Assembly (NCBI GenBank): GCA_947625775.1
Contig: CANQPM010000014.1
Coordinates: 40,517-104,516 of the forward strand
Source of the DNA: an uncultured Lachnospiraceae bacterium
GTDB lineage: Bacteria; Bacillota; Clostridia; Lachnospirales; Lachnospiraceae
Length of the DNA stretch: 64,000 nucleotides
Direction of reading: 5' to 3'
Shown: positions 27,525-34,952 of the stretch, piece by piece
Layout: each line of letters opens with the position of its first letter
How positions within the stretch are numbered: position 1 is the stretch's first letter
Translations under genes and position numbers: made by a program
The notes under the pieces: generated by a model
The model's input: the letters and a program-made list of their open reading frames with translations, nothing else
The model's database searches: none
What the model was told of the DNA's origin: nothing

Positions 27525-27986
27525 ATTTAAGTCTGGGCGGTAAAATTAAGTGTGATAAGAGTTGATAGCTCTGTCGCACTTGATTTTTATATGGAAGTAT
27601 AAGGATTGGATTTTATAATATGGGAAATGAGTATGGCGAGTAATAGTGGGGGAGTTTGTTTGTGTGGTGCATGAGGGCGAAGTCAGTCGGCTATGTCCGT
27701 GCGTTGTGCGGTGGCGGGAATGGGAATTTCCTAATGTAATGCGGGGAGGTGTTCTCAGGCGGTCGGCGCCGGCGCGAATGCGGCGTCCGTGCCGCAGTCG
27801 CGCCTGAAATTTGCATCCGTGCAAATTTCCGCCTAGGTGTTCTGGCATTACATAAGGAAATGTCACCATTCCCGCCAAGGCACGCCGCACGGACATAGCC
27901 GACTGACTTCTTAGGCTTTGGGGTGGCGTTGGGGTTATGTATGAAAAATAAATTATATTTGGGCAGGGAAGGGAATGGTTTGCAAA
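27525..27986. other. Gene-free region holding foldback element copy 1
   Basis: No coding region is supported here. The 232-bp foldback element occupies the middle. The left flank is a short AT-rich stretch with a TATAAT at 27614-27619 but no convincing -35 box. Confidence 0.7.
27679..27910. repeat. Foldback element, copy 1
   Basis: 25-bp perfect terminal arms (27679-27703 with 27886-27910), beginning GAAGTCAGTCGGCTATGT. Inside are further stems: 27712-27723 with 27866-27877, ATGTAATGC with GCATTACAT, AGGCGG with CCGCCT, then two apical hairpins, GGCGCGA/TCGCGCC with TGCGGC/GCCGCA (27771-27804) and GAAATTTGCA/TGCAAATTTC with a TCCG loop (27806-27829). Copy 2 is at 36514-36747. No target-site duplication is visible. 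Confidence 0.93.
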
Positions 27987-28493
27987 ATGCTTGAAACGAA
28001 GGATTTAGTGCTTGACAAGGCGCGTATGTCTGATTGGAAGGATATGTATTGTAATGTCTGGTCACGTTTGGAGTGTGCGCGTTATATGGCATGGAGGGTG
28101 GCGGAGAATGAAAGCGAAGCTATGGAGAGGATGAAAAAGACGATAGAGTATCAGAAAAATCATGATACATATTTGATTTATGAGAAAGCGTGTATGCGTG
28201 CGATTGGATTTGCGGGCGTGGAGAAGATGGCGCCTGACGTGTATGCTGAAACAGGGATTTGTTTGGGAGCGGATTATTTTGGGAGAGGTTATGGCAGTCA
28301 GGTTGTTTTGTGTCTTGTAGAGTATTGCAAAGGACAAGGCGCGAGGGAGTTTGGATATTCGGCGAGAGAGGGAAACGTGGCAGCAAATAGGCTTGCTGTT
28401 TCGCTGGGTTTTATCACTGTGGGGATTGAGGAAAAGACGGACAGAAGGAATGGGCTTAAATATAAGCTGGTAAAGTACAGATTGGAATTATAG
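27987..28493 (+). CDS. GNAT-family N-acetyltransferase
   Basis: 168 residues from the ATG at 27987; a second in-frame ATG at 27975 sits too close to the AGGGAAGG site. The GNAT acetyl-CoA-binding region is YFGRGYGSQVVLCLVEYC, followed by EGNVAANRLAVSLGFI, typical of RimJ/RimL-like acetyltransferases. The substrate is unknown. It is 13 bp from the HD gene and probably co-transcribed. Confidence 0.8.
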   Translation: MLETKDLVLDKARMSDWKDMYCNVWSRLECARYMAWRVAENESEAMERMKKTIEYQKNHDTYLIYEKACMRAIGFAGVEKMAPDVYAETGICLGADYFGRGYGSQVVLCLVEYCKGQGAREFGYSAREGNVAANRLAVSLGFITVGIEEKTDRRNGLKYKLVKYRLEL

Positions 28494-28506
28494 GAGGTAT
28501 AAATTT

Positions 28507-29094
28507 ATGTTGCCGACAAGGGCGGAGGCTGAGAGATTACTGAGTGAGGCTGAAAAATGCAATCCAGGACCATGGGGAAATCACAGCCGCGTCGTGGCGC
28601 ATTGCGCTGAGAGAATAGCTGGCGCGTGTGATGATATGGACGCGGAGAAAGCGTATATATTGGGACTTCTGCATGATATTGGGAGAAAATTCGGCGCAAG
28701 GCATCTTGGGCATGTTTCAGACGGATATACATATATGATGTCGCTTGGATATGACGAGGCGGCGAAAATTTGTCTTACACACTCTTTTAATAATCATACG
28801 ACAGATGAATATATCGGGAATTTTGACACGTCTGACGAGGAGCTTAGGCTGATTAATGAAACTTTGGCATCTGTTGAGTATGATGATTACGACAGGCTTA
28901 TTCAGTTGTGCGATTCACTGGCTGGCAGCGAGGGCGTGTTGGATATAGAGGAGCGTATGGGCGATGTAAAGCGAAGATATGGCGCGTATCCGCGTGAAAA
29001 GTGGGATGCGAATATTGCATTGAAGGAATACTTTGAAAAGAAGACGGGCAGGGATATTTATGAGTTGACGGAAAAAGACACATACAGACCATGA
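28507..29094 (+). CDS. HD-domain phosphohydrolase
   Basis: 195 residues. The metal-binding HD motif is present: NHSRVVAHCAERIA gives the first His, GLLHDIGRKFG the HD pair, and DSLAGSEG a later Asp. Such stand-alone HD proteins hydrolyse nucleotides or other phosphate esters; the substrate cannot be told. TAGGAGGTATAAATTT precedes the ATG. A tandem repeat begins directly after its stop. Confidence 0.8.
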   Translation: MLPTRAEAERLLSEAEKCNPGPWGNHSRVVAHCAERIAGACDDMDAEKAYILGLLHDIGRKFGARHLGHVSDGYTYMMSLGYDEAAKICLTHSFNNHTTDEYIGNFDTSDEELRLINETLASVEYDDYDRLIQLCDSLAGSEGVLDIEERMGDVKRRYGAYPREKWDANIALKEYFEKKTGRDIYELTEKDTYRP

Positions 29095-29252
29095 GGCGTT
29101 GTCGGCGGAAGGCTTGATTTTTGTTAAATACTGATTTCACGCAATTCTGTAAGATTTTGGCTGGTCGGATGAATGCTTGATTTTGTTGTTAAATATTGAT
29201 TTCACGCAGTTCTGTAAGATTTTGGCGTTGTCGGCGGAAGATTTGATTTTTG
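29095..29252. repeat. 64-65 bp tandem repeat, about 2.5 copies
   Basis: Units at 29095-29158, 29159-29223 and a partial at 29224-29252. They share GGCGTTGTCGGCGGAAG and TTTCACGCAATTCTGTAAG with a few substitutions; unit 2 is the most diverged at its start. The array begins at the base after the HD-gene stop and ends at the promoter of the next gene. Confidence 0.9.
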
Positions 29253-29278
29253 CCCAATATGGAAGTTGATGTTATAAT
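29250..29278 (+). promoter_or_regulatory. Promoter of the GyrI-like gene
   Basis: TTGCCC (29250-29255), 17-bp spacer, TATAAT (29273-29278), 31 bp before the start codon. The -35 box falls on the end of the tandem repeat. Confidence 0.6.
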
Positions 29279-29309
29279 GATTTATATAGAATTGGAGGAT
29301 TACTGACAT

Positions 29310-29945
29310 ATGGCGTTTGATTACAAAAAGGAATACAAGGAATTTTATATGCCGAAAGGCAAGCCTGCGATTGTTGAAGTGCCGAAAATGAATTACCTTG
29401 CTGTGCGCGGAAAGGGCAATCCGAATGACGAAGACGGGGAGTATAAGCGGTCAATAGGCTTGCTTTACGGTGTTGCGTTTACGATAAAGATGAGCTATAA
29501 GGGCAGTCACAAAATTGAAGGCTATTTTGAGTATGTCGTGCCGCCGCTTGAAGGCTTTTGGCAGCAGGAGGGAATAAGGGACGCGTTTGACTATAACAAT
29601 AAAGATGCGATGCGCTTTATTTCTGTTATCAGGCTGCCTGATTTTGTGACTAAGGCGGATTTTGACTGGGCTGTGGCGGAAGCGTCGAGGAAGAAAAAGC
29701 AGAATTTTTCGGCGGTGGAATTTTGGACTTATGAGGAGGGCGTATGCGTGCAGTGTATGCACAAGGGGAGCTATGATGATGAGCCTGTGACGGTTGAGCT
29801 GATGCACAAGTTTATGGCGGAAAACGGGTATGAATTGGACATCACTGATAAGAGGCTTCATCACGAAATTTATCTAAGTGACCCGCGCAGGTGCGATGCG
29901 AGCAGATTAAAGACGGTTGTCAGGCATCCGATTAAGAAACGATAG
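29310..29945 (+). CDS. GyrI-like small-molecule-binding domain protein
   Basis: 211 residues. It matches the stand-alone GyrI-like (SRPBCC-unrelated, SHS2-duplicate) family: KEFYMPKGKPAIVEVPKMNYLAVRGKGNPND at the start and a central YEGYFEYVV-like pattern (HKIEGYFEYVVPPLEGFWQQ), with HEIYLSDPRR near the end. No DNA-binding domain is attached, so it is not an AraC-type regulator. Ligand and role are unknown; relatives bind or hydrolyse hydrophobic cations. TTGGAGG upstream. Confidence 0.8.
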   Translation: MAFDYKKEYKEFYMPKGKPAIVEVPKMNYLAVRGKGNPNDEDGEYKRSIGLLYGVAFTIKMSYKGSHKIEGYFEYVVPPLEGFWQQEGIRDAFDYNNKDAMRFISVIRLPDFVTKADFDWAVAEASRKKKQNFSAVEFWTYEEGVCVQCMHKGSYDDEPVTVELMHKFMAENGYELDITDKRLHHEIYLSDPRRCDASRLKTVVRHPIKKR

Positions 29946-30128
29946 GCAAAGAAACAGTTAAGCAGTGCAAAAATTTGAGGCAGATAGGGTAGGGATATGG
30001 ATTTCCTGACATATAAATTAAATGAGATTATTGTGACTGATGAGATGGAGTAGGCGTATTAAAATCAGCGGCGAGGCTGTTTTGTTTGCTGTGTCTGAAA
30101 TACAGGCAGGATAAACGGGTGAGAAATC
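29946..30128 (+). other. Degenerate gap between GyrI-like gene and VOC fragment
   Basis: No complete gene. A start-like ATG at 29997 with GTAGGG before it opens only 18 codons (to 30053) and may be the stump of a decayed gene. Confidence 0.3.
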
Positions 30129-30314
30129 ATGAGGGGTTCGGTTTATTTGGCAGTAAGGGATTTTGACAGGTTGGCATCGTTTTATGAAAAGGCGCTTGAT
30201 ATGAAGGTGAGCACGTTAAATGACAGGCGCTCTGCAATGTTTAAATGCAAGAACTTAAATCGGTGTCTGATGAATGGCTATTATGATGATGTCGTTATGC
30301 ATAATAATGTATAA
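30129..30314 (+). pseudogene. Truncated VOC (glyoxalase-like) gene
   Basis: 61 codons starting MRGSVYLAVRDFDRLASFYE, a clear VOC-superfamily N-terminus with the first beta-alpha-beta unit and the RSAMFKCKNLN strand. A functional VOC protein is about 115-130 residues with two such modules, and no second half is found in any frame downstream. It is therefore read as a decayed gene. Confidence 0.65.
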
Positions 30315-30421
30315 AATATTTTATGTTTCTGGCAGAAATGGTAAAAAATGAATGGGGCAGCTCAAAATTGAAAATTGTGAAATTTATAGATAAAGTTTTA
30401 TAGATAAAGTTATAGAAATGG

Positions 30422-30450
30422 TTGCTATTTGTTGAAAAATTAAGTATAAT
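30422..30450 (+). promoter_or_regulatory. Promoter upstream of DUF1349 gene
   Basis: TTGCTA (30422-30427), 17-bp spacer, TATAAT (30445-30450). Confidence 0.65.
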
Positions 30451-30592
30451 ATATACAGGTTAACGGTGTTGGGCTAACAGCAGGTACATTTTTACATTTA
30501 TTGAAAACAATTATACATAGAATAGCGGCATAATTGCAGAAACATTCAATAAAGGGAGTGTTTCGCTGTTCAAAGCATGATTTTAACAGTGG

Positions 30593-30617
30593 GGCGGATT
30601 TTCCGCCTTATTTTTTT
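30593..30617 (+). terminator. Intrinsic terminator between promoter and DUF1349 gene
   Basis: GGCGGA (30593-30598) pairs with TCCGCC (30602-30607) and is followed by TTATTTTTTT. Confidence 0.75.
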
Positions 30618-30721
30618 GACAGGAGCAGATGGCTGATGCAGCTGACAGTATTTTTTGCCTGATTTGTTAATATATTTTGAAATGGTGGTTTTTTGCAGGA
30701 TATGTGTGCAGGAGGATTATT

Positions 30722-31321
30722 ATGTTTAATATAACAAAGCTGGAATGGACAAGAGAGCCGTTATCTTACGATATTACAGACGGAAAGATTGAGATTGTGA
30801 CAAAGCCGCATACCGATTTATGGCAGCGGACATATTACCATTTCCGCAATGATAATGCGCCTGTTCTGCAGATGCGCACAAGCGAAAAGTATTTTTCATT
30901 TATTGTAAAGACGGAATTTGACAGCAAACACCGTTTCGACCAATGCGGTGTGGTTATGTACCTTGACAGTGAAAACTGGCTGAAAGCTTCCATTGAGTAT
31001 GAAAATGAAAAATATCAGCATTTAGGCAGCGTTGTCACCAACAACGGATATTCAGACTGGGCAACCGCAGAGATTGCGGCGTCAGTCAAGAGCATGTGGT
31101 ACCGCTTGAGCCGCAGGGAGGACGACTTTTGCATTGAATGTTCTGATGACGGCATTAATTTTTCGCAAATGCGCATATGCCATATGTGGAATGTTTCCGA
31201 CGAGATATCGTTTGGCGTGTATGCCTGCAGCCCCGAGGATTCATCGTTCAAAGCGGTTTTTACCGAAATGGACATGACCGATTGCAAATGGCAAGCGCAT
31301 GACGGGCAGCAGCCTGATTAA
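30722..31321 (+). CDS. DUF1349 domain protein (concanavalin-like fold)
   Basis: 199 residues covering the whole domain. Visible family features are TKPHTDLWQRTYYHF near the start, FDQCGVVMYLDSENWLKASIEYE in the middle and FGVYACSPEDSSFKAVFTEM near the end. The family adopts a lectin/glucanase-like beta sandwich. Function is uncertain, but carbohydrate binding is plausible given the nearby galactan genes. The ATG at 30722 follows AGGAGG. Confidence 0.8.
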   Translation: MFNITKLEWTREPLSYDITDGKIEIVTKPHTDLWQRTYYHFRNDNAPVLQMRTSEKYFSFIVKTEFDSKHRFDQCGVVMYLDSENWLKASIEYENEKYQHLGSVVTNNGYSDWATAEIAASVKSMWYRLSRREDDFCIECSDDGINFSQMRICHMWNVSDEISFGVYACSPEDSSFKAVFTEMDMTDCKWQAHDGQQPD

Positions 31322-31341
31322 GAAGGAGAGCGGAATTTGAA

Positions 31342-32172
31342 ATGGATTTTGTAAAAGAGCTTCAGGATTTAAGATATTTAGAGTGGGCAGATGTAAAAAT
31401 GTCGCCAGGCACGCCAGGGTGTTTTTTAAAGGCTTATGAAGAAAAGAATGGGGAAAGATTTTACTATAAAATGTCTAATTACGACAGCTACCGCGGCGTC
31501 TTTGGGCATGAATGCGTAAATGAGCTTATTGCTTCAAGGCTTTTGGATATATTAAAAGCAGAGCATCTGTGGTATCAGTTAATCCATGCAAAAATCCATA
31601 TAGATGGCGATGAGATTGACACATATATAAATAAGACCGCTAATTTCCGCAAGGAAAATGAGCGAAAACAGCCGTTTGAGGTTTTCTATGAGCTGCACCG
31701 CAAAAAGTCGGAAAAACCGCTGGATTTTGCTGTCCGTATGGGCTGGGGTGATTATTTCAGCCAAATGATGGCAATTGACTACTTGATTTGCAACAGGGAC
31801 AGACATGGCGCAAACATTGAAATCCTTGTTGATGAGAATGAAAATGCCAGACCTGCGCCTCTGTTTGACCATGGTGTTTCGCTTTTGTTTTCCTGCTATA
31901 ATGACATTGAGCTTATTCGCAAATTTGATGTAATGGAGGACAGAGCGGTACAGAGCTTTATCGGTTCAAAATCGTTGGAATATAACCTGCGTTTTGTTTC
32001 AAAAGAGAAGAAGGTTTTCAATGGCATTTTGAAAGAAACGGATAAAGAAAAGCTGCTGGGCGATTTGGAATGTGTACTTCCGCAGGAGCATTTGGACAAA
32101 ATCTGGGAGATGATTTGGGGGAGATGGGAAAGGTATGTACAGGTTTGCAATCAAAAACAGGATATACAATGA
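31342..32172 (+). CDS. HipA-like Ser/Thr kinase
   Basis: 276 residues, shorter than full HipA (about 440). The kinase core is visible, with the catalytic D153 in NRDRHGANIEIL (Asn N-terminal to the Asp-Arg-His), and D176 in LFDHGVSL corresponding to the metal-binding Asp. The N-terminal subdomain 1 of HipA appears to be missing; the small gene that follows may supply it. HipA kinases phosphorylate translation or nucleotide-binding targets as toxins. No HipB-like DNA-binding gene is adjacent, which leaves the toxin role open. Confidence 0.65.
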   Translation: MDFVKELQDLRYLEWADVKMSPGTPGCFLKAYEEKNGERFYYKMSNYDSYRGVFGHECVNELIASRLLDILKAEHLWYQLIHAKIHIDGDEIDTYINKTANFRKENERKQPFEVFYELHRKKSEKPLDFAVRMGWGDYFSQMMAIDYLICNRDRHGANIEILVDENENARPAPLFDHGVSLLFSCYNDIELIRKFDVMEDRAVQSFIGSKSLEYNLRFVSKEKKVFNGILKETDKEKLLGDLECVLPQEHLDKIWEMIWGRWERYVQVCNQKQDIQ

Positions 32173-32509
32173 CAAAACAGTCGGCTATCTGTATTACGAG
32201 GAAGAAACGCAGACATACAAAATCGAAATTCCTGATGATGTGAAAAGCTTTGAAGCGCCGCTTATCCTGTCGGATTTTATTCAAAAGGGCGAGCGCAAAA
32301 TCGGAAATGAATGGAGCCTTCGCTGGGTGCAGGGCAGGGTAGTGCCGCCTGAACGCCAGAATATAGGGCAGATATTAAAAAACAACGGAATGAAATTTTA
32401 CAGTGAGTTCCCGCTGCTTGTAAAAAGCCAAGGGAGATGCTGTCAGGATGAGTGTTATATTGAGCAGGTATCGGATTATAACAGTGAGTATGATTTTTTG
32501 AACAAGTAA
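32135..32509 (+). CDS. Small partner of the HipA-like kinase, possible HipA N-subdomain
   Basis: 124 residues that overlap the kinase gene by 38 bp, indicating coupled translation. It begins with a beta-rich stretch, VGYLYYEEETQTYKIEIPDD, similar in style to the N-terminal subdomain of HipA, followed by RVVPPERQNIGQILKNNGM. In HipBST systems this subdomain is a separate protein (HipS) that acts as antitoxin to the short kinase HipT. Identity with HipS is inferred from size, coupling and pattern, and the gene order is reversed relative to the known case. Confidence 0.45.
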   Translation: MYRFAIKNRIYNDKTVGYLYYEEETQTYKIEIPDDVKSFEAPLILSDFIQKGERKIGNEWSLRWVQGRVVPPERQNIGQILKNNGMKFYSEFPLLVKSQGRCCQDECYIEQVSDYNSEYDFLNK

Positions 32510-32556
32510 AAATCATAAAAATAAATCGCCGCAATGACGGCAGAAAGAGGTAAAAT

Positions 32557-33675
32557 GTGATAAAATATATTAAAGGAATGGACATATCGTCGCTTGACGA
32601 GGTTGAAAGGCTTGGAGCAAAATACTACGACAAAGGCGAGCGCAAGGACTTAATCGAGATTTTAAAATCATACGGTACGAATTACATCAGGCTGCGACTG
32701 TGGAACGATCCCAAAACACCTGACGGCAAACCATATGGTGCGGGCAATACCGATTACGAGACGTCGCTGCGTATGGCAAAGCGCGTAAAAGCCTCTGGGC
32801 TTGGATTTCTGCTTGATTTCCACTACAGCGATTTCTGGGCAGATCCTGGCAAGCAGCGGAAGCCAAAGGCATGGGCAGATTACGGCGCAGACGAGCTGGA
32901 AAAGGCGGTTTATGAGTTCACAAAGGAAAAAGTGAACGGCTTCATAAACGAGGGCGCAGTCCCCGACATGGTACAGGTAGGCAACGAGGTCACAAACGGT
33001 CTTCTCTGGCCCGAAGGACAAGTGCCAAATTACGCCAATATCGCCCGCTTTATCAGCGCAGGCATCAGAGCAGTTAAGGAAACCTGTCCTTCGGCGAAAA
33101 TCATGATACACCTTGACAACGGCGGCAACAATGAACTTTACAAAAAGTGGTTTGACGAATACATCAACGTAAACAAGGGCGAGGACTTTGACATTATCGG
33201 GATGTCTTATTATCCCTTCTGGCACGGCACGCTTGAAGACCTTGCATACAATATGAACGACATAGCTGGGCGCTTTGGCAAGGAGCTTGTTATCGCGGAA
33301 GTATCAATGGGCTTTACCACAGAGGACTATGCGGAGTACGAAAAGCTTTCCCCTGAAAACAGGAAAGGCATGGCGACAAAGCCCGCGCTCTGTGAGAAAG
33401 TGCCTTTTCCTATGACAAAGGAAGGTCAGTGCGATTTTATGAAGGCGTTTTTAAAGGTTATAGAAAATGTCCCCGAAAACAAAGGGCGCGGATTTTTCTA
33501 CTGGGAGGCAGGGTGGCTTCCCGTGGCGGGCAGCGGCTGGGCAACGGATGAGGCGCTTGCCTACATCAAGGAAAAAGGTCCATGTGGGAATGAGTGGGCA
33601 AATCAGGCGCTTTTTGACTACGACGGCAATGCCCTTCCAGCTCTGGAGGTAATAAGGGAGTATGAACCGCGATAG
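32557..33675 (+). CDS. GH53 endo-beta-1,4-galactanase
   Basis: 372 residues, the full catalytic domain. Cleaves beta-1,4-galactan, as in pectic side chains. Family motifs: YIRLRLWNDP, LLDFHYSDFWADPGKQ, acid/base E144 in QVGNEVTNGLLWP and nucleophile E248 in VIAEVSMGF. It has no signal peptide or cell-wall anchor, unlike most secreted galactanases, so it would act on imported galacto-oligosaccharides. GTG start 6 bp after AGAGG. First gene of the galactan locus. Confidence 0.92.
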   Translation: MIKYIKGMDISSLDEVERLGAKYYDKGERKDLIEILKSYGTNYIRLRLWNDPKTPDGKPYGAGNTDYETSLRMAKRVKASGLGFLLDFHYSDFWADPGKQRKPKAWADYGADELEKAVYEFTKEKVNGFINEGAVPDMVQVGNEVTNGLLWPEGQVPNYANIARFISAGIRAVKETCPSAKIMIHLDNGGNNELYKKWFDEYINVNKGEDFDIIGMSYYPFWHGTLEDLAYNMNDIAGRFGKELVIAEVSMGFTTEDYAEYEKLSPENRKGMATKPALCEKVPFPMTKEGQCDFMKAFLKVIENVPENKGRGFFYWEAGWLPVAGSGWATDEALAYIKEKGPCGNEWANQALFDYDGNALPALEVIREYEPR

Positions 33676-33757
33676 GTTTTGTAATTGTGCAGCGCTATTG
33701 GATCAAACTGTAAATATGATAAGCAAAAAATATAAATAAAAGGAAAGGAATAAAACT

Positions 33758-34921
33758 ATGAAACAACAACTGCTGAAAAAATTTGAGGAAGTATTTGGAG
33801 ACGCAGACGGAGTAAAGGTTTACTTTGCCCCTGGGCGCGTGAACCTCATCGGAGAGCACACAGACTACAACGGAGGACACGTTTTCCCCTGCGCGCTCAC
33901 GATTGGCACATACGCCGCCGCAAGGGTAAGAAACGACGACAAACTCCGCCTCTATTCAATGAACTTTGCGGAGACAGGCATCGGCGAAAGCACTCTTGCC
34001 GACATCGAGAAAAAGACAGACGGCGACTGGAGAAACTATCCTAAGGGCGTAATCTGGGCATTCGGTCAAAAAGGCTTCAAGGTGGACAAAGGACTTGACA
34101 TTGTGTTTAACGGCAACATTCCAAACGGCTCAGGGCTTTCGTCATCAGCATCGCTTGAAGTGCTGACGGGCTTTATCTTAAAGGAAATTTTCGGCTTTGA
34201 CGTGTCAAATCAGGATTTGGCGCTTATCGGACAGTTTTCCGAAAACAAGTACAACGGCGTAAACTGCGGCATTATGGATCAGTTTGCCGTGGCAATGGGC
34301 AGGGAAAATTCCGCAATCTTCCTTGACACTGCGGATTTATCATATGAGTATGCGCCCATTTCGCTTGACGGCGCGAAAATAGTTATCTTGAACACAAACA
34401 AAAAACGCGGGCTTGGCGATTCCAAGTACAACGAGAGAAGAAGCGAGTGCGAGGCGGCGCTTGCGTCACTCCAGACAAAGCTTGACATCAAGTCGCTTGG
34501 CGAGCTTACAGAGGAGGAATTTGAGGCAAACAAGCAGCTCATAGGCGATGATGTAAAGATAAAGAGGGCAAAGCACGCCGTATATGAGAACCAGAGGACA
34601 ATCAAGGCTGTGAAGGCGTTAAAGGACAATGACCTTGAACTTTTTGGTAAGCTTATGATTGCGTCGCACGATTCGCTTCGCGATGATTATGAGGTGACAG
34701 GCATAGAGCTTGACACGCTTGTAGCCGAGGCGCTGAAGCAGGACGGCGTTATCGGCGCGAGAATGACAGGCGCGGGCTTTGGCGGCTGCGCGGTCAGCAT
34801 AGTAAAGACCGAGTGTGTTGACAGCTTTATCGAAAATGTAGGCAAGGCTTACAAGGAAAAAATCGGTTACGCGGCGGACTTTTATGTAGTGGAGATAGGC
34901 GGAGGTCCTAAGGTAATATAA
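33758..34921 (+). CDS. galK: Galactokinase
   Basis: 387 residues. Phosphorylates galactose to galactose-1-phosphate. The GHMP kinase signature GRVNLIGEHTDYNGG is at about 28-42, PNGSGLSSSASLEV is the ATP loop, and GARMTGAGFGGCAVSIV is at the C-terminus. It is followed by galT after 31 bp. Probably in one operon with the GH53 gene. Confidence 0.97.
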   Translation: MKQQLLKKFEEVFGDADGVKVYFAPGRVNLIGEHTDYNGGHVFPCALTIGTYAAARVRNDDKLRLYSMNFAETGIGESTLADIEKKTDGDWRNYPKGVIWAFGQKGFKVDKGLDIVFNGNIPNGSGLSSSASLEVLTGFILKEIFGFDVSNQDLALIGQFSENKYNGVNCGIMDQFAVAMGRENSAIFLDTADLSYEYAPISLDGAKIVILNTNKKRGLGDSKYNERRSECEAALASLQTKLDIKSLGELTEEEFEANKQLIGDDVKIKRAKHAVYENQRTIKAVKALKDNDLELFGKLMIASHDSLRDDYEVTGIELDTLVAEALKQDGVIGARMTGAGFGGCAVSIVKTECVDSFIENVGKAYKEKIGYAADFYVVEIGGGPKVI

Positions 34922-34952
34922 TTAAAAATATAAAAAATGGGGGAAAGCAGCA

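Larger units (their letters stand above)
30315..30721. other. Gene-free region with a promoter-terminator pair
   Basis: No coding region. It holds a short direct repeat (TATAGATAAAGTT, about 30388-30412), the promoter at 30422-30450, and a terminator at 30593-30617. A transcript of about 160 nt between them would be a small RNA or an attenuated leader of the DUF1349 gene. Confidence 0.5.

Noticed and set aside
27691..28092. Antisense frames through foldback copy 1 and the GNAT start
   Set aside because: They arise from the GC-rich arms, lack ribosome binding sites and have composition unlike proteins.
29095..29252. Tandem array as a CRISPR
   Set aside because: Units are 64-65 bp and nearly identical throughout, with no short repeat separated by unique spacers, and no cas genes are in the window.
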